Source of the DNA: Erwinia piriflorinigrans CFBP 5888
Lineage (GTDB): Bacteria > Pseudomonadota > Gammaproteobacteria > Enterobacterales > Enterobacteriaceae
Assembly (NCBI RefSeq): GCF_001050515.1
Contig: NZ_CAHS01000015.1
Span: forward strand, 434,001-498,000
Length of the DNA stretch: 64,000 nt
Reading direction: 5' to 3'
This document shows positions 32,127-41,260 of this stretch, piece by piece. Every line of letters starts with the position of its first letter. Position 1 is the first letter of the stretch. The position numbers were made by a program, and so were the translations under genes. The notes under the pieces are model-generated. The model made no database searches. It had not been told where the DNA came from and worked only from the letters and a program-made list of their open reading frames with translations.

Positions 32127-33425
32127 TTATCCCTGTTGATTGCCGGGCTGCCTGAACGGTGGCGGCCCGCTAAGATAGGTTTTCAACAGGTTGTGCCGGA
32201 TCATAATGCGCAAAATGCCGAGGAATACCAGGAACTCTGACATCACCAGAGAGCCGGCGGCGCCGATAGCACCATACTTCCATGCCAGCAGGCAGCAGAC
32301 GGGAATATTGATCAGCCCAACGATAAACATCACATACATACGCTGCTTTGCCAGCCCGTGTGGGATAAGGATTTGCAATCCGGCGGGATAGCAAACGTTG
32401 CCGAAGACAAAGCCACACACCGCCACCCGCAAAACGTTGGCAGAGTCATGAAACGCCTCGCCCAGCAGGATACGCACCACGTCGTCCGCAAAGAAAAAGG
32501 TAAACACCACGATAAACAGGCTGATCAAAAATGAGAAAGTGATACTTTTACGCGTGGCGGCTATCGCCATAGCGCGGTCTTTATGAAACAGGTGACTGAC
32601 GCGCGGGAAAAACGCATTACCTATCTGTTCCGGCACGGAATTGGCGGCCTTTTTCAGGCGGTCAGCTCCGTTATACAGCCCCACCGTATAGGTACTGGTG
32701 AGACCGGCAAGGATCAGCACGTTGACGCTGTTAAACAGGTTGGCACCGAAAATAGCCAGAAACACATGCAGGCTATCCTTAATGCGTTGAATAATTTCTT
32801 GTGGTTCAAAGCGATAGAAACCAATGACCCGCATCTGCACCACCAAAAACAGGGTAATCATTGCCGAGATAAACGCCACCACCCCTGGGATCAGCGCCGC
32901 CAGCCAGACATCTTCCGGCGTTCGAACCAGCAGGAAAGTCAGTGGAATCGAACAGAACTGCCCGACGGTAGAAATAATCGACGTCTTACCCAGCTTTTCG
33001 AACCCCTGCATCAGCCAGCCGAAAGACAATAGCTGCCCGTAAAGCACCGATGAATTAGCCAGCACAATAAAAAAAAGCGTGTGCCATGCCGGGTTAAGCC
33101 AGGTAGCCAGCAGCACCACCGCCAGAGTTGAGGTGCCAAGGATCATTTTTGCATTGAAGGTTGACCAGAACAGCTGCGTCACTTTCACTTTGTCGTGACG
33201 GTGCTGGGCAATATCTTTCGTGGTGTAAATGTTGAATCCCCAGTCGGAGATGGTGCTGCAATACACAACGCAGGCAAGTCCCAGCGCCAGTAATCCCATA
33301 TGTTCCACACCCAGGATGCGCGCCAGATAAGGCAAGGTCACCAGAGGAAAGATGAATGATGTCCCACGATAAGCAAGCAGCGAGAACACATTGATCAACA
33401 AACCTTTATCAATTACTTTAGTCAT
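32127..33425 (-). CDS. Wzx-type polysaccharide flippase (MATE/MVF superfamily)
   Basis: 432 residues, almost entirely membrane helices (about 12). It opens with LLINVFSLLAYRGTSFIFPLVTLPYLARILG, typical of O-antigen/exopolysaccharide flippases that move undecaprenyl-linked repeat units across the inner membrane. The start overlaps the stop of the upstream glycosyltransferase by one base. The pair is isolated: no polymerase, sugar-nucleotide genes or chain-length regulator are in the window. It probably serves a surface glycan made elsewhere or a remnant locus. Confidence 0.85.
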   Translation of the reverse strand: MTKVIDKGLLINVFSLLAYRGTSFIFPLVTLPYLARILGVEHMGLLALGLACVVYCSTISDWGFNIYTTKDIAQHRHDKVKVTQLFWSTFNAKMILGTSTLAVVLLATWLNPAWHTLFFIVLANSSVLYGQLLSFGWLMQGFEKLGKTSIISTVGQFCSIPLTFLLVRTPEDVWLAALIPGVVAFISAMITLFLVVQMRVIGFYRFEPQEIIQRIKDSLHVFLAIFGANLFNSVNVLILAGLTSTYTVGLYNGADRLKKAANSVPEQIGNAFFPRVSHLFHKDRAMAIAATRKSITFSFLISLFIVVFTFFFADDVVRILLGEAFHDSANVLRVAVCGFVFGNVCYPAGLQILIPHGLAKQRMYVMFIVGLINIPVCCLLAWKYGAIGAAGSLVMSEFLVFLGILRIMIRHNLLKTYLSGPPPFRQPGNQQG

Positions 33426-34417
33426 CAGCCTCTGACCTTTAACAAAAATCCCTTTAGGGTTGGCGCACTCTGCCTGATCCTGAGCAAATTAAAGTATATT
33501 TCTGGTTTTCTTAACAGTAACCAATCAACACCCTTCGCAGGTTTCAGATTTTTCCCGAAATAGCGTATCGCCTGCCGAACATAATCTGGCACCGGCTTAC
33601 CGCTCACCATGAAGAGGTGAATCATTAGCCTGAATGAATGAATTAAATAGAGATAACGTAATTCCGCAGAATCGGTCAGTCGGACTAATGTCTCCCAGGC
33701 TGCGATAAAAGCATCATAACGCTGGCGAAAGTAAGATTCATCTTTGCGGCTATTGGTGAGAGACCCGCTGCGAATACGCTGTCGATAATAAACATTTCGG
33801 CTAACAAAAGCGGTGCGGCAGCGCATAAAGGCTTCAAGACTGAATTGATGGTCTTCATGTACGCGCTGCACATATTTCAATTTAAATCTGTCGATGACTT
33901 CTTTTTTGATAACATAATTCCATGAGGCTGAAGTATAGGTCCCGCTGCGCAACAGGCCTTGAAATACTTCATGAGCGGGCAGAAAACCAAACTGATGGTG
34001 TTTGACTTTTGCCCAGGTTTTTTGAGGATTGCCATCAGCAAAACTCAGCGAATTAAAACAAAACAACTCCAGATCCGGCGACTGTTCAATGGTTCGACTC
34101 AGTTCAGTGAACAGCCCCTTGCAAATGATATCATCAGGATCACAAAAGAAGATGAACTGGCCATTTGCCAGAGTTACGCCATAATCGCGTGCCAGCCCCG
34201 CCCCCCCGTTGGCAATAGTGATCACGCGTACCCGTGCTTGCCGGGCGTAATGTTTTTCCAGCTGTTCCAGCGTATCATCGCTTGAGCCATCATTAATGAT
34301 AATTAGTTCATTTGGTGCGGGTATTTCTACCAGCAAAGAATCGACACACTCGGTAATATACTTCCCCACATTACAGGCAGGAATAATTACCGACAAAAGT
34401 ATTTTCGCCATCATCAC
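33425..34417 (-). CDS. Family 2 glycosyltransferase
   Basis: 330 residues. GT-A fold with an opening LLSVIIPACNVGKYI, the NDGSSDDT nucleotide-binding block at 42-49 and the acidic metal motif DPDD at 93-96. It transfers a sugar to a lipid-linked glycan; donor and acceptor are not readable. Codon use and base content are more AT-rich than in the neighbours, and a long AT-rich spacer lies upstream, both suggestive of acquisition. Several near-adjacent starts (GTG, ATG, ATG) are possible. Coupled to the flippase downstream. Confidence 0.88.
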   Translation of the reverse strand: MMMAKILLSVIIPACNVGKYITECVDSLLVEIPAPNELIIINDGSSDDTLEQLEKHYARQARVRVITIANGGAGLARDYGVTLANGQFIFFCDPDDIICKGLFTELSRTIEQSPDLELFCFNSLSFADGNPQKTWAKVKHHQFGFLPAHEVFQGLLRSGTYTSASWNYVIKKEVIDRFKLKYVQRVHEDHQFSLEAFMRCRTAFVSRNVYYRQRIRSGSLTNSRKDESYFRQRYDAFIAAWETLVRLTDSAELRYLYLIHSFRLMIHLFMVSGKPVPDYVRQAIRYFGKNLKPAKGVDWLLLRKPEIYFNLLRIRQSAPTLKGFLLKVRG

Positions 34418-35205
34418 ATTCTCATTTTATGAAGTCGAATCAATTAACACCATAAAAAATAAAATATCAACAACACACTTCCATTAAGTTATTTTTTTAG
34501 GAATGCACTTAATTAGCCATCAATATCTAAAAATAAACAGTTAAGCAAAACAAAACATCACTATCGAATAGAAAAGCTACTAATCAAACAAAGAATAAAC
34601 AATAAGCAGAAAGTCCTCAGGCAATGGCAGGAAAATAACAAAAAAGAAATATGTGAACATTCGTAAATAAAGTAAAAAATACAGAGTTTTTTTATCTTAA
34701 ATAATAGTTAAACACCTATCAACACCAGGATTAATCTGTCATAAATATCATATCGAAAGGTAACAGCAGGTTATGCTTGATGACATGACTCGGCAAAACC
34801 ACTTTTGCCAAATAATGAAATTAAGTCATCATAACGCCAGGTTAGCGCCATTGTCGGTGTCCTTGAGCCGCAGTGCATCGACTGGCGTGACGTATTTTAT
34901 TTACGCTTATTCTTCAACTGCAACCGCCCGCCTCATTCACATTTCGGTGGAAATGTTGCCATTCCGTGCCCAAAAAGAGGGGGAAATCCTTTCGAGAAGG
35001 CCACCCGGGCTTAAAATAGCGGTAACGCAGACAGAAATCAGACTGTTGATGACGGCATCGGATCTCTGTTGTCAGCGGTTTATTATTAACAAAAAGTAAG
35101 GGATATTAATCAGTCTGATTTTTAGTCAGCCATACGACAGCGGAGCAATGTTCCGCCGTCAGGCTCAAGCATATGATCAGGATGGGGAGGAAGGGCGCGT
35201 GTCTG
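34418..35205. other. AT-rich spacer upstream of the glycosyltransferase
   Basis: About 790 bases. The part from 34430 to 34760 is very AT-rich with A runs, looking like horizontally acquired or H-NS-bound DNA. A 108-codon plus-strand frame (34773-35099) has no family resemblance and I do not call it a gene. No repeats or tRNA. Confidence 0.5.
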
Positions 35206-36621
35206 CTATCCAATGGAACAGAACAGCGTATCCCTGCGCCAACGACCGATCCCCAGCCAGCATAGTGCGGTGAAGACCCAGCCAATCAGCCAGGAAATAT
35301 CATTTCCGGCAAACCACCCAACCAGCGCTCCCTGATAGAAGCTATTGGCGATAAACGGCAGCTGCACCAGCACGCCGAGCGCGTAGGTACTTATGCCCAC
35401 CCAGTTCCAACGCCCGTAGCAGCCGTCAGGATCGCTCAACGCCGCCATATCCAGCTGCCCGCGCGTGACAAAATAGTAGTCCGTCAGGTTTATTGCACTC
35501 CAGGGGACAAAGAAAACCAGCAGGAACAGCAGAAAGTGGGTAAAGGACTTGAGGAATGAAGGCTGGCTCAACATAGCAATGCCGCAGGAGATCAGCACCA
35601 TCAGAACAATAAACAGCATCCGTATCCCTTCGCTCATCGCCATCCGCTGGCGGAAGCCGCAAACGATGGTCGCCAGTGACATAAAGCTGCCGTAAGCATT
35701 AAGGGTGGTGAAGGTTATCTTGCCGAAGCAGATAGCAAAATAGAGCACCAACGCCATCATTCCGCTGGAACCCAGCCCGACGATGTATCCCACTTCATTG
35801 CCGGAAAACGCGCTCCCAGCCAATGCCGCAGCCATCACCCCCAACGTCATTGACGCCTGTGTACCCAGCACGCTGCCGCTGAATACCGCCAGAAATGTGC
35901 TGCGTGCTGAGACCGCACGCGGCAAATAGCGCGAATAGTCTGACACATAGGGGCAGAAAGCGATCTGCCAGGAGGAGGAGAGCGACACCGCCAGCAGAAA
36001 CATCGACAGCGAAAAATGGCGATTAGTCCATAGCACACTGAGATCGTTTTCCAGCAGCAGGCGGGCAAACAGATAGATAAATGCCAGTATGCCGACCACG
36101 CTGGCGACCTTTCCCAGCGCGTGGATGACACGATAACCGAGCGTCGCCACCACAATAATAATCAGTGCGAATATCATCATCCCGCCGCGATCGCTGACGT
36201 TGACCAGATGGGCAAGCGCCTGCCCGGCCAGCACGGTGCCGCTGGCGGAAAAACCGACGTACATGATGCACACCAGCATCAGCGGGATCGCTGCACCATA
36301 AATGCCAAACTGAACCCGGCAGGTGATCATCTGCGGCAGCCCGAAGCGCGGCCCCTGGATGGCATGCAACGCCATAATCGCCGCCCCGATAAGCTGTCCC
36401 ACCAGCAGTCCTGCCAGTGACCACACCACATCACCTCCTAACACGACCGCCAGCGCGCCGGTAACGATAGCGGTAATCTGTAAATTGCCGCCGAACCACA
36501 GGGTGAACTGGCTGAACACCCGGCCATGACGCTCGGCATCGGGGATATAATCAATCGTGCGGCTCTCAATCAGTCGCCGCGACTGCGACTCGGCCGACGA
36601 CGACTCCGAAGTGATGGACAT
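35206..36621 (-). CDS. NCS1-family nucleobase:cation symporter (cytosine/purine permease type)
   Basis: 471 residues with about twelve membrane helices. The N-terminal signature IDYIPDAERHGRVFSQFTLW and the following GGNLQITAIVTGAL are typical of the purine-cytosine permease branch of NCS1 transporters, which take up nucleobases or related compounds with protons or sodium. No cytosine deaminase or other salvage gene is next to it, so the substrate is open. GGGAG precedes the start. Confidence 0.88.
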   Translation of the reverse strand: MSITSESSSAESQSRRLIESRTIDYIPDAERHGRVFSQFTLWFGGNLQITAIVTGALAVVLGGDVVWSLAGLLVGQLIGAAIMALHAIQGPRFGLPQMITCRVQFGIYGAAIPLMLVCIMYVGFSASGTVLAGQALAHLVNVSDRGGMMIFALIIIVVATLGYRVIHALGKVASVVGILAFIYLFARLLLENDLSVLWTNRHFSLSMFLLAVSLSSSWQIAFCPYVSDYSRYLPRAVSARSTFLAVFSGSVLGTQASMTLGVMAAALAGSAFSGNEVGYIVGLGSSGMMALVLYFAICFGKITFTTLNAYGSFMSLATIVCGFRQRMAMSEGIRMLFIVLMVLISCGIAMLSQPSFLKSFTHFLLFLLVFFVPWSAINLTDYYFVTRGQLDMAALSDPDGCYGRWNWVGISTYALGVLVQLPFIANSFYQGALVGWFAGNDISWLIGWVFTALCWLGIGRWRRDTLFCSIG

Positions 36622-36825
36622 TCATTAACTCCCTGTCTGAAAGAACGGATATCGCCGCGAGCGGCGAGCGGGGCCACACTGTAGCTGTCAGGTGGGGTAA
36701 TCTTGTCTATACAACCTGAAAAATAAAGTGCCACAAATAACGTGAGCCAGCAATTTGCATCACCATAGGAAATAGTGATGGTGGGAATGGCCGGATACGG
36801 GCCAGATAATTCTGGCCCTGGCGAT

Positions 36826-38346
36826 TCAGAAGAAACCGAGCGGCTGTACGCTGTAACTCACCAGCAGATTTTTGGTCTGCTGATAGTGATCGAGCATCAT
36901 TTTGTGGGTTTCTCGCCCGATGCCGGATTTTTTGTAGCCGCCAAATGCGGCGTGTGCCGGATAAAGATGGTAACAGTTCACCCAGACACGTCCGGCTTTG
37001 ATCGCCCGCCCAACGCGCCAGGCCAGGTTAATATCGCGTGTCCAGACGCCAGCTCCCAGGCCATAAATGGAGTCATTGGCAATCGCAATCGCCTCTGCTT
37101 CATCTTTAAAGGTGGTTATCCCCACTACCGGCCCAAATATCTCCTCCTGAAACACGCGCATACGGTTATTTCCCTTCAGCAACGTGGGCTGGATGTAATA
37201 ACCGCCGCACAAATCCCCCGGCAGTGTTTCAATCTCGCCCCCGGTCAGCAGCTGTGCGCCCTCTTGCCGCGCGATATTCAGATAAGCCAGAATTTTGTCA
37301 AACTGCTGCTGTGAAGCCTGCGCCCCGACCATCGTATCGGTGTCCAAAGGATCGCCACGTTTAATGGTTTTCATGCGTTGCAGTACCGCTGCCATAAAGG
37401 GCTCATATATCGACTCCTGTACCAGCGCGCGTGACGGACAGGTACAAATTTCCCCCTGGTTAAGGAAACCCAAAACTACGCCTTCCGCTGCCTTCTCGAT
37501 AAACGAGGGTTCAGCCTGCATGATGTCGGCGAAGAAAATATTTGGCGACTTGCCGCCCAACTCGACGGTAGACGGGATCAGGTTTTTCGCCGCCAGCTCA
37601 AGAATATGCCCGCCGGTGGCCGTTGAGCCAGTAAAGGCAACTTTAGCAATACGCGGACTGGACGCCAGCGCCTCCCCCGCTTCACGCCCGAAACCATGCA
37701 CAATGTTCAGCACCCCTTTCGGCAACAGGTCAGCGACAAGTTCAGCAAACAGAGTAATCGACAGCGGCGTCTGTTCAGCCGGTTTCAGCACCACGCAGTT
37801 ACCCGCCGCCAGTGCCGGAGCCAGTTTCCATGCCGCCATCAGCAGCGGAAAATTCCACGGGATAATTTGCGCCACCACGCCCAGCGGCTCATGGAAGTGA
37901 TAAGCGGCGGTAGACTCGTCGATCTCGGCGGCGGCTCCCTCCTGGGCGCGCAGACAGCCGGCAAAATAGCGAAAATGATCGATGGCGAGGGGCAGATCGG
38001 CGGCGAGAGTTTCACGCACCGGCTTGCCATTGTCCCAGCTTTCATTCACCGCCAGCCGCTCCAGATTTTGTTCCAGCCGATCGGCCATTTTCAGCAGTAC
38101 CAGCGAGCGCGCCTGCACTGACGTTTTACCCCATGCATCGGCGGCAGCGTGCGCAGCATCCAGCGCATTCTCAACATCCTGTTCATCGGAACGCGGAAAA
38201 TCGCCGATTGTCGAACCGTTAACGGGCGAGATGTTGGTAAACCAGGCGCCGTTAACCGGCGCGACAAATTCCCCGTTGATATAATTGCCATACTTTGGTT
38301 TAAGGATAATCAGTGAATCGTTACTGCCAGGACGGGCATAGCGCAT
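36826..38346 (-). CDS. Aldehyde dehydrogenase, AldB/ExaC-like
   Basis: 506 residues. NAD(P)-dependent aldehyde dehydrogenase with the general base glutamate in VELGGKSPN, the nucleophilic cysteine in [11 protein letters not shown], and the C-terminal [18 protein letters not shown]. It resembles E. coli AldB along its whole length, including the ending [13 protein letters not shown], so acetaldehyde or chloroacetaldehyde oxidation is likely. CAGGAG precedes the ATG. Single-gene unit. Confidence 0.93.
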   Translation of the reverse strand: MRYARPGSNDSLIILKPKYGNYINGEFVAPVNGAWFTNISPVNGSTIGDFPRSDEQDVENALDAAHAAADAWGKTSVQARSLVLLKMADRLEQNLERLAVNESWDNGKPVRETLAADLPLAIDHFRYFAGCLRAQEGAAAEIDESTAAYHFHEPLGVVAQIIPWNFPLLMAAWKLAPALAAGNCVVLKPAEQTPLSITLFAELVADLLPKGVLNIVHGFGREAGEALASSPRIAKVAFTGSTATGGHILELAAKNLIPSTVELGGKSPNIFFADIMQAEPSFIEKAAEGVVLGFLNQGEICTCPSRALVQESIYEPFMAAVLQRMKTIKRGDPLDTDTMVGAQASQQQFDKILAYLNIARQEGAQLLTGGEIETLPGDLCGGYYIQPTLLKGNNRMRVFQEEIFGPVVGITTFKDEAEAIAIANDSIYGLGAGVWTRDINLAWRVGRAIKAGRVWVNCYHLYPAHAAFGGYKKSGIGRETHKMMLDHYQQTKNLLVSYSVQPLGFF

Positions 38347-38711
38347 GGTTATTCTCCTGTAGCGAGAGTACTCGGTGCGGTCGGGGTTGATATAACAACT
38401 AATTAACCTTTGAGTAACCTATTAGACCTGCAAGAGAATGTCAGATCGCCTGACAGGAAATTGTGACGTTGTCGAAAAGAACATGGGGTCGGGAGCTGAA
38501 AAACGTGACATCGCACAGGGATGAACGGGCATGCTGTCAGCGCAGAGAATGAAAAGCGTGGCGTGGTACAACATGGCGTATCCATCGGCTGCGGCGGCGT
38601 TTTTTTTTAACAGCAGTATAAATAACCGAAAAACGCCAGATTAAGTCATTCCATTCATGCCATTTCGTGCCAGGATTAATAGAACAACTTTGTTTTACAG
38701 AGGATTTTGCG
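38347..38711. other. Divergent spacer between the aldehyde dehydrogenase and EamA genes
   Basis: 365 bases holding both upstream regions. A T tract lies near 38600. I find no gene and no operator I can name. Confidence 0.35.
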
Positions 38712-39587
38712 GTGGCTTTGCGTCATTTTTTGCTGATTTTAATGGTGGTGTCCATCTGGGCATTTAATAACATCGCGATAAAGTGGGGGCTGCTCGACCT
38801 GCCGCCTCTGCTGATGATAACCCTGCGCTTTGTGGTTGTGGCACTTATTCTGGTGCCTTTTACCCGCGTTTCCCGTCAGCAAATTCCTTATCTGGCTGCC
38901 CTGGGTTTCACCTTCGGCTTTTTACATTTCGCCCTGCTGTTTGTTGGCCTGAGCTATACCGATGCCGGAACGGCCGCCGTCATTGTACAGCTGGGCACCC
39001 CTATTGCCATGCTGCTGGCAATGGTGGTGCTCAAAGAGAAGCTGCGGCTGATACAGCTGCTGGGCATTGCGGTTTCACTGAGCGGGGTTGTGGTACTGTC
39101 GGGCAGTCCGACCATCCCTGGCTGGGGCGTTTTACTGCTGCTGTTGCTTAGCGCATTCGGCTGGGCGACCAGCAATCTGATTGTGAAAATATCACCGTCG
39201 GTGCCACCGTTAACCCTGACCGCCTGGCTCTCTCTGTTTGCCATTCCGCTGGTTGGATGCGCCTCGTGGCTGTATGAATCACATCAGCTTACGCTACTGC
39301 TAAACGCTTCATGGCGAGGCTGGTTTGCCATTATGTTTAGCGCCATCGCCTCGTCTGTTGTCGCTTATTCACTGTGGTATAGCCTGCTGAAGCACTATAA
39401 CGTGAATCTGATTATGCCTTATTCGCTGTTAACCCCGGTGCTGGCCGTGCTGATGGGCGTCATTGTGTTAGGTGACAGCATGAATCTTTTTAAAGTTATC
39501 GGTTCGCTGCTGGTGATTGTCGGCACGGCAATAGCGGTGATCAATTTGCGTAGCCTGAAAATCCACGCGCGTCTCCGCCGCCATTAA
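38712..39587 (+). CDS. EamA/DMT-superfamily transporter
   Basis: 291 residues starting at GTG 38712, chosen because AGAGGA lies seven bases upstream; the frame is open from 38667. Ten predicted membrane helices in two EamA repeats (about 5-135 and 145-285). The opening VVSIWAFNNIAIKWGLLDLPPLLMI resembles EamA (amino acid/metabolite exporters). Substrate unknown. Converges with the ycdY gene, 15 bases apart. Confidence 0.87.
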   Translation: MALRHFLLILMVVSIWAFNNIAIKWGLLDLPPLLMITLRFVVVALILVPFTRVSRQQIPYLAALGFTFGFLHFALLFVGLSYTDAGTAAVIVQLGTPIAMLLAMVVLKEKLRLIQLLGIAVSLSGVVVLSGSPTIPGWGVLLLLLLSAFGWATSNLIVKISPSVPPLTLTAWLSLFAIPLVGCASWLYESHQLTLLLNASWRGWFAIMFSAIASSVVAYSLWYSLLKHYNVNLIMPYSLLTPVLAVLMGVIVLGDSMNLFKVIGSLLVIVGTAIAVINLRSLKIHARLRRH

Positions 39588-39602
39588 AGTGACCAATGAG
39601 GC

Positions 39603-40169
39603 TTAGTTATCGTCTGTATCAGCAGCTTCGTCTGCCAGTTCGTCGCGCATCGCCTGAATCGCTTCGCGGCTAATGGCCGCAAGGGTGCGGTAGAAGGCGG
39701 TCGCCGCGTGGGCTTCAACCTTGCCAAGAAACGCACCCACCCACGGCAACAGATAGCTGTCAAACAGCGCAATCTGTGCCTGATACTCATCAGCTTCGGA
39801 CTGGTCCTCAAGCCATGAAGAGGCCAGCAGCAGCGCACCAATGTGGTCGGTTGGCGCATCGGTCAACGGCATGCCGCGCTGGCTAAGAAAAGCGCGCACC
39901 TCGGCCTCCTGTGGGCCATTCTCCCACTGCGAACCGTACGGCGTGACCTTGCAGTCGCTGCCTACAAACAGCGCTTGATAATCCGCCGTCAACGACTGCG
40001 GTTCACAATTCTGCTGTAGACGATTTAGCAGCTCGTCCTGCTCCAGCGGCCAGTGCTGCTGGAGCTTACCTTCACGCAGCAGCGTAAACAGTGGGGCCAG
40101 CAGCGGGTCCTGCGGGGGGCGATTATACAGCGAGCCGAGTACGCGGCAGATAATGGAAAATTCATTCAT
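39603..40169 (-). CDS. ycdY: TorD/DmsD-family redox chaperone, YcdY-like
   Basis: 188 residues, all helical. TorD-family proteins bind the twin-arginine leader of molybdoenzymes or help insert metal. The block GSDCKVTPYGSQWENGPQ and a late FYRTLAA match the YcdY branch. It sits directly after ghrA as in E. coli, but the intervening ycdX (a PHP phosphatase whose activity YcdY is reported to enhance) is missing here, so its client is uncertain. Confidence 0.85.
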   Translation of the reverse strand: MNEFSIICRVLGSLYNRPPQDPLLAPLFTLLREGKLQQHWPLEQDELLNRLQQNCEPQSLTADYQALFVGSDCKVTPYGSQWENGPQEAEVRAFLSQRGMPLTDAPTDHIGALLLASSWLEDQSEADEYQAQIALFDSYLLPWVGAFLGKVEAHAATAFYRTLAAISREAIQAMRDELADEAADTDDN

Positions 40170-40231
40170 CTCTTTCAGTTCCGTAGAAGGTTATACGTGA
40201 CAACGTCACGATAAAGGTATCCAGCAATAGG

Positions 40232-41170
40232 TTAATAGCCACGACTGATATCAACACGACCCGACGGCATATCGCCGTTTTCACACTGCCGTATCGACTG
40301 CGCAATATAGTCCATCGCCTCATCGGGCAGAGTCACTGCCGCATTATGAGGGGTGATTGCAATCTCCGCATGGGACCAGAAAGGGTGATCTGCTGGCAGC
40401 GGCTCTTGGTTAAACACATCCAGTGCCGCTGCACTGATTTCACCGGCTTCCAGCGCCGCCAGTAGGTCGGCTTCAACCAGATGGGCACCACGCGCCAGAT
40501 TGATCAGGAAAGCGCCGGGTTTAAGCTGACTGAACAAGGCACGATTGAGGATACCTGCGGTTTGCGGCGTATTGGGCAGCAGGTTGATCAACACCTGGCT
40601 CGTGGCCAGAAATTCACCGAGCTGTTGCTGCCCGTGGAAGCTGGTCACGCCCTCTATATGCTTCGGCGTCCGGCTCCAGCAGCTTACCGGGAAGCCCCAT
40701 GCCAGCAGACTCTGCGCCACACTCCTGCCCAATACGCCCGCCCCAAGAATACCAATGGAAAAATGACGGCGGTCAGGCCCACGCAGGTCGCGCCACAACG
40801 CCGCATTTTTCTGTTTTTGATATTCAGGAAAACGGCGGAACCAGCCAAGTACATGATAAACCGCATACTCCTGCATCTGTCGCCCCATACCGGTATCTTC
40901 CAGCCGGAACAGCGGAACGCCTGCCGCGAGCATCTGCGGATGCTCGCGCAGCTGTCCGAGAATATCGTCAATGCCTGCGCCCAGGGCAAAAACGCCCTTC
41001 AGCCGACGCCCTTCCAGCATCTCCAGAGGCGGCTGACGCACCAGCGCATAATCAGCCGGAGCATTGTCACCGGCCTGCCACTGACGGATACGGGCATTGG
41101 GTAAGCGCTGCCGTAATCCGTCGATCCAAGTCCCGGCGCTAAACGACGGATGATAGAAAATAATGTCCAC
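40232..41170 (-). CDS. ghrA: Glyoxylate/hydroxypyruvate reductase A
   Basis: 312 residues, the same length as the E. coli enzyme. D-2-hydroxyacid dehydrogenase with the NAD(P)H-binding GILGAGVLGRSVAQSL and the active-site LINLARGAHLVEADLL, ALDVFNQEPLP and ITPHNAAVT blocks (catalytic Arg, Glu and His). Reduces glyoxylate to glycolate and hydroxypyruvate to glycerate. Paired with ycdY on the same strand. Confidence 0.96.
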   Translation of the reverse strand: MDIIFYHPSFSAGTWIDGLRQRLPNARIRQWQAGDNAPADYALVRQPPLEMLEGRRLKGVFALGAGIDDILGQLREHPQMLAAGVPLFRLEDTGMGRQMQEYAVYHVLGWFRRFPEYQKQKNAALWRDLRGPDRRHFSIGILGAGVLGRSVAQSLLAWGFPVSCWSRTPKHIEGVTSFHGQQQLGEFLATSQVLINLLPNTPQTAGILNRALFSQLKPGAFLINLARGAHLVEADLLAALEAGEISAAALDVFNQEPLPADHPFWSHAEIAITPHNAAVTLPDEAMDYIAQSIRQCENGDMPSGRVDISRGY

Positions 41171-41260
41171 GTTTTTTTCCTCCTGTTTTTTTATTCAGGC
41201 TGCGTGAAAAACGGATGGCTGACAAGTGAAATGTGGGGCAGCCTGCTGCCCCAAAAAGGT

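Noticed and set aside
34773-35099. Plus-strand 108-codon open frame
   Set aside because: No domain, signal or membrane pattern, and it lies in an AT-rich spacer beside acquired genes; coding status cannot be supported.
41234-41253. Inverted repeat TGGGGCAGC/GCTGCCCCA as terminator of the POT gene
   Set aside because: On the minus strand the T run precedes rather than follows the stem, so it is not a rho-independent terminator for that gene.
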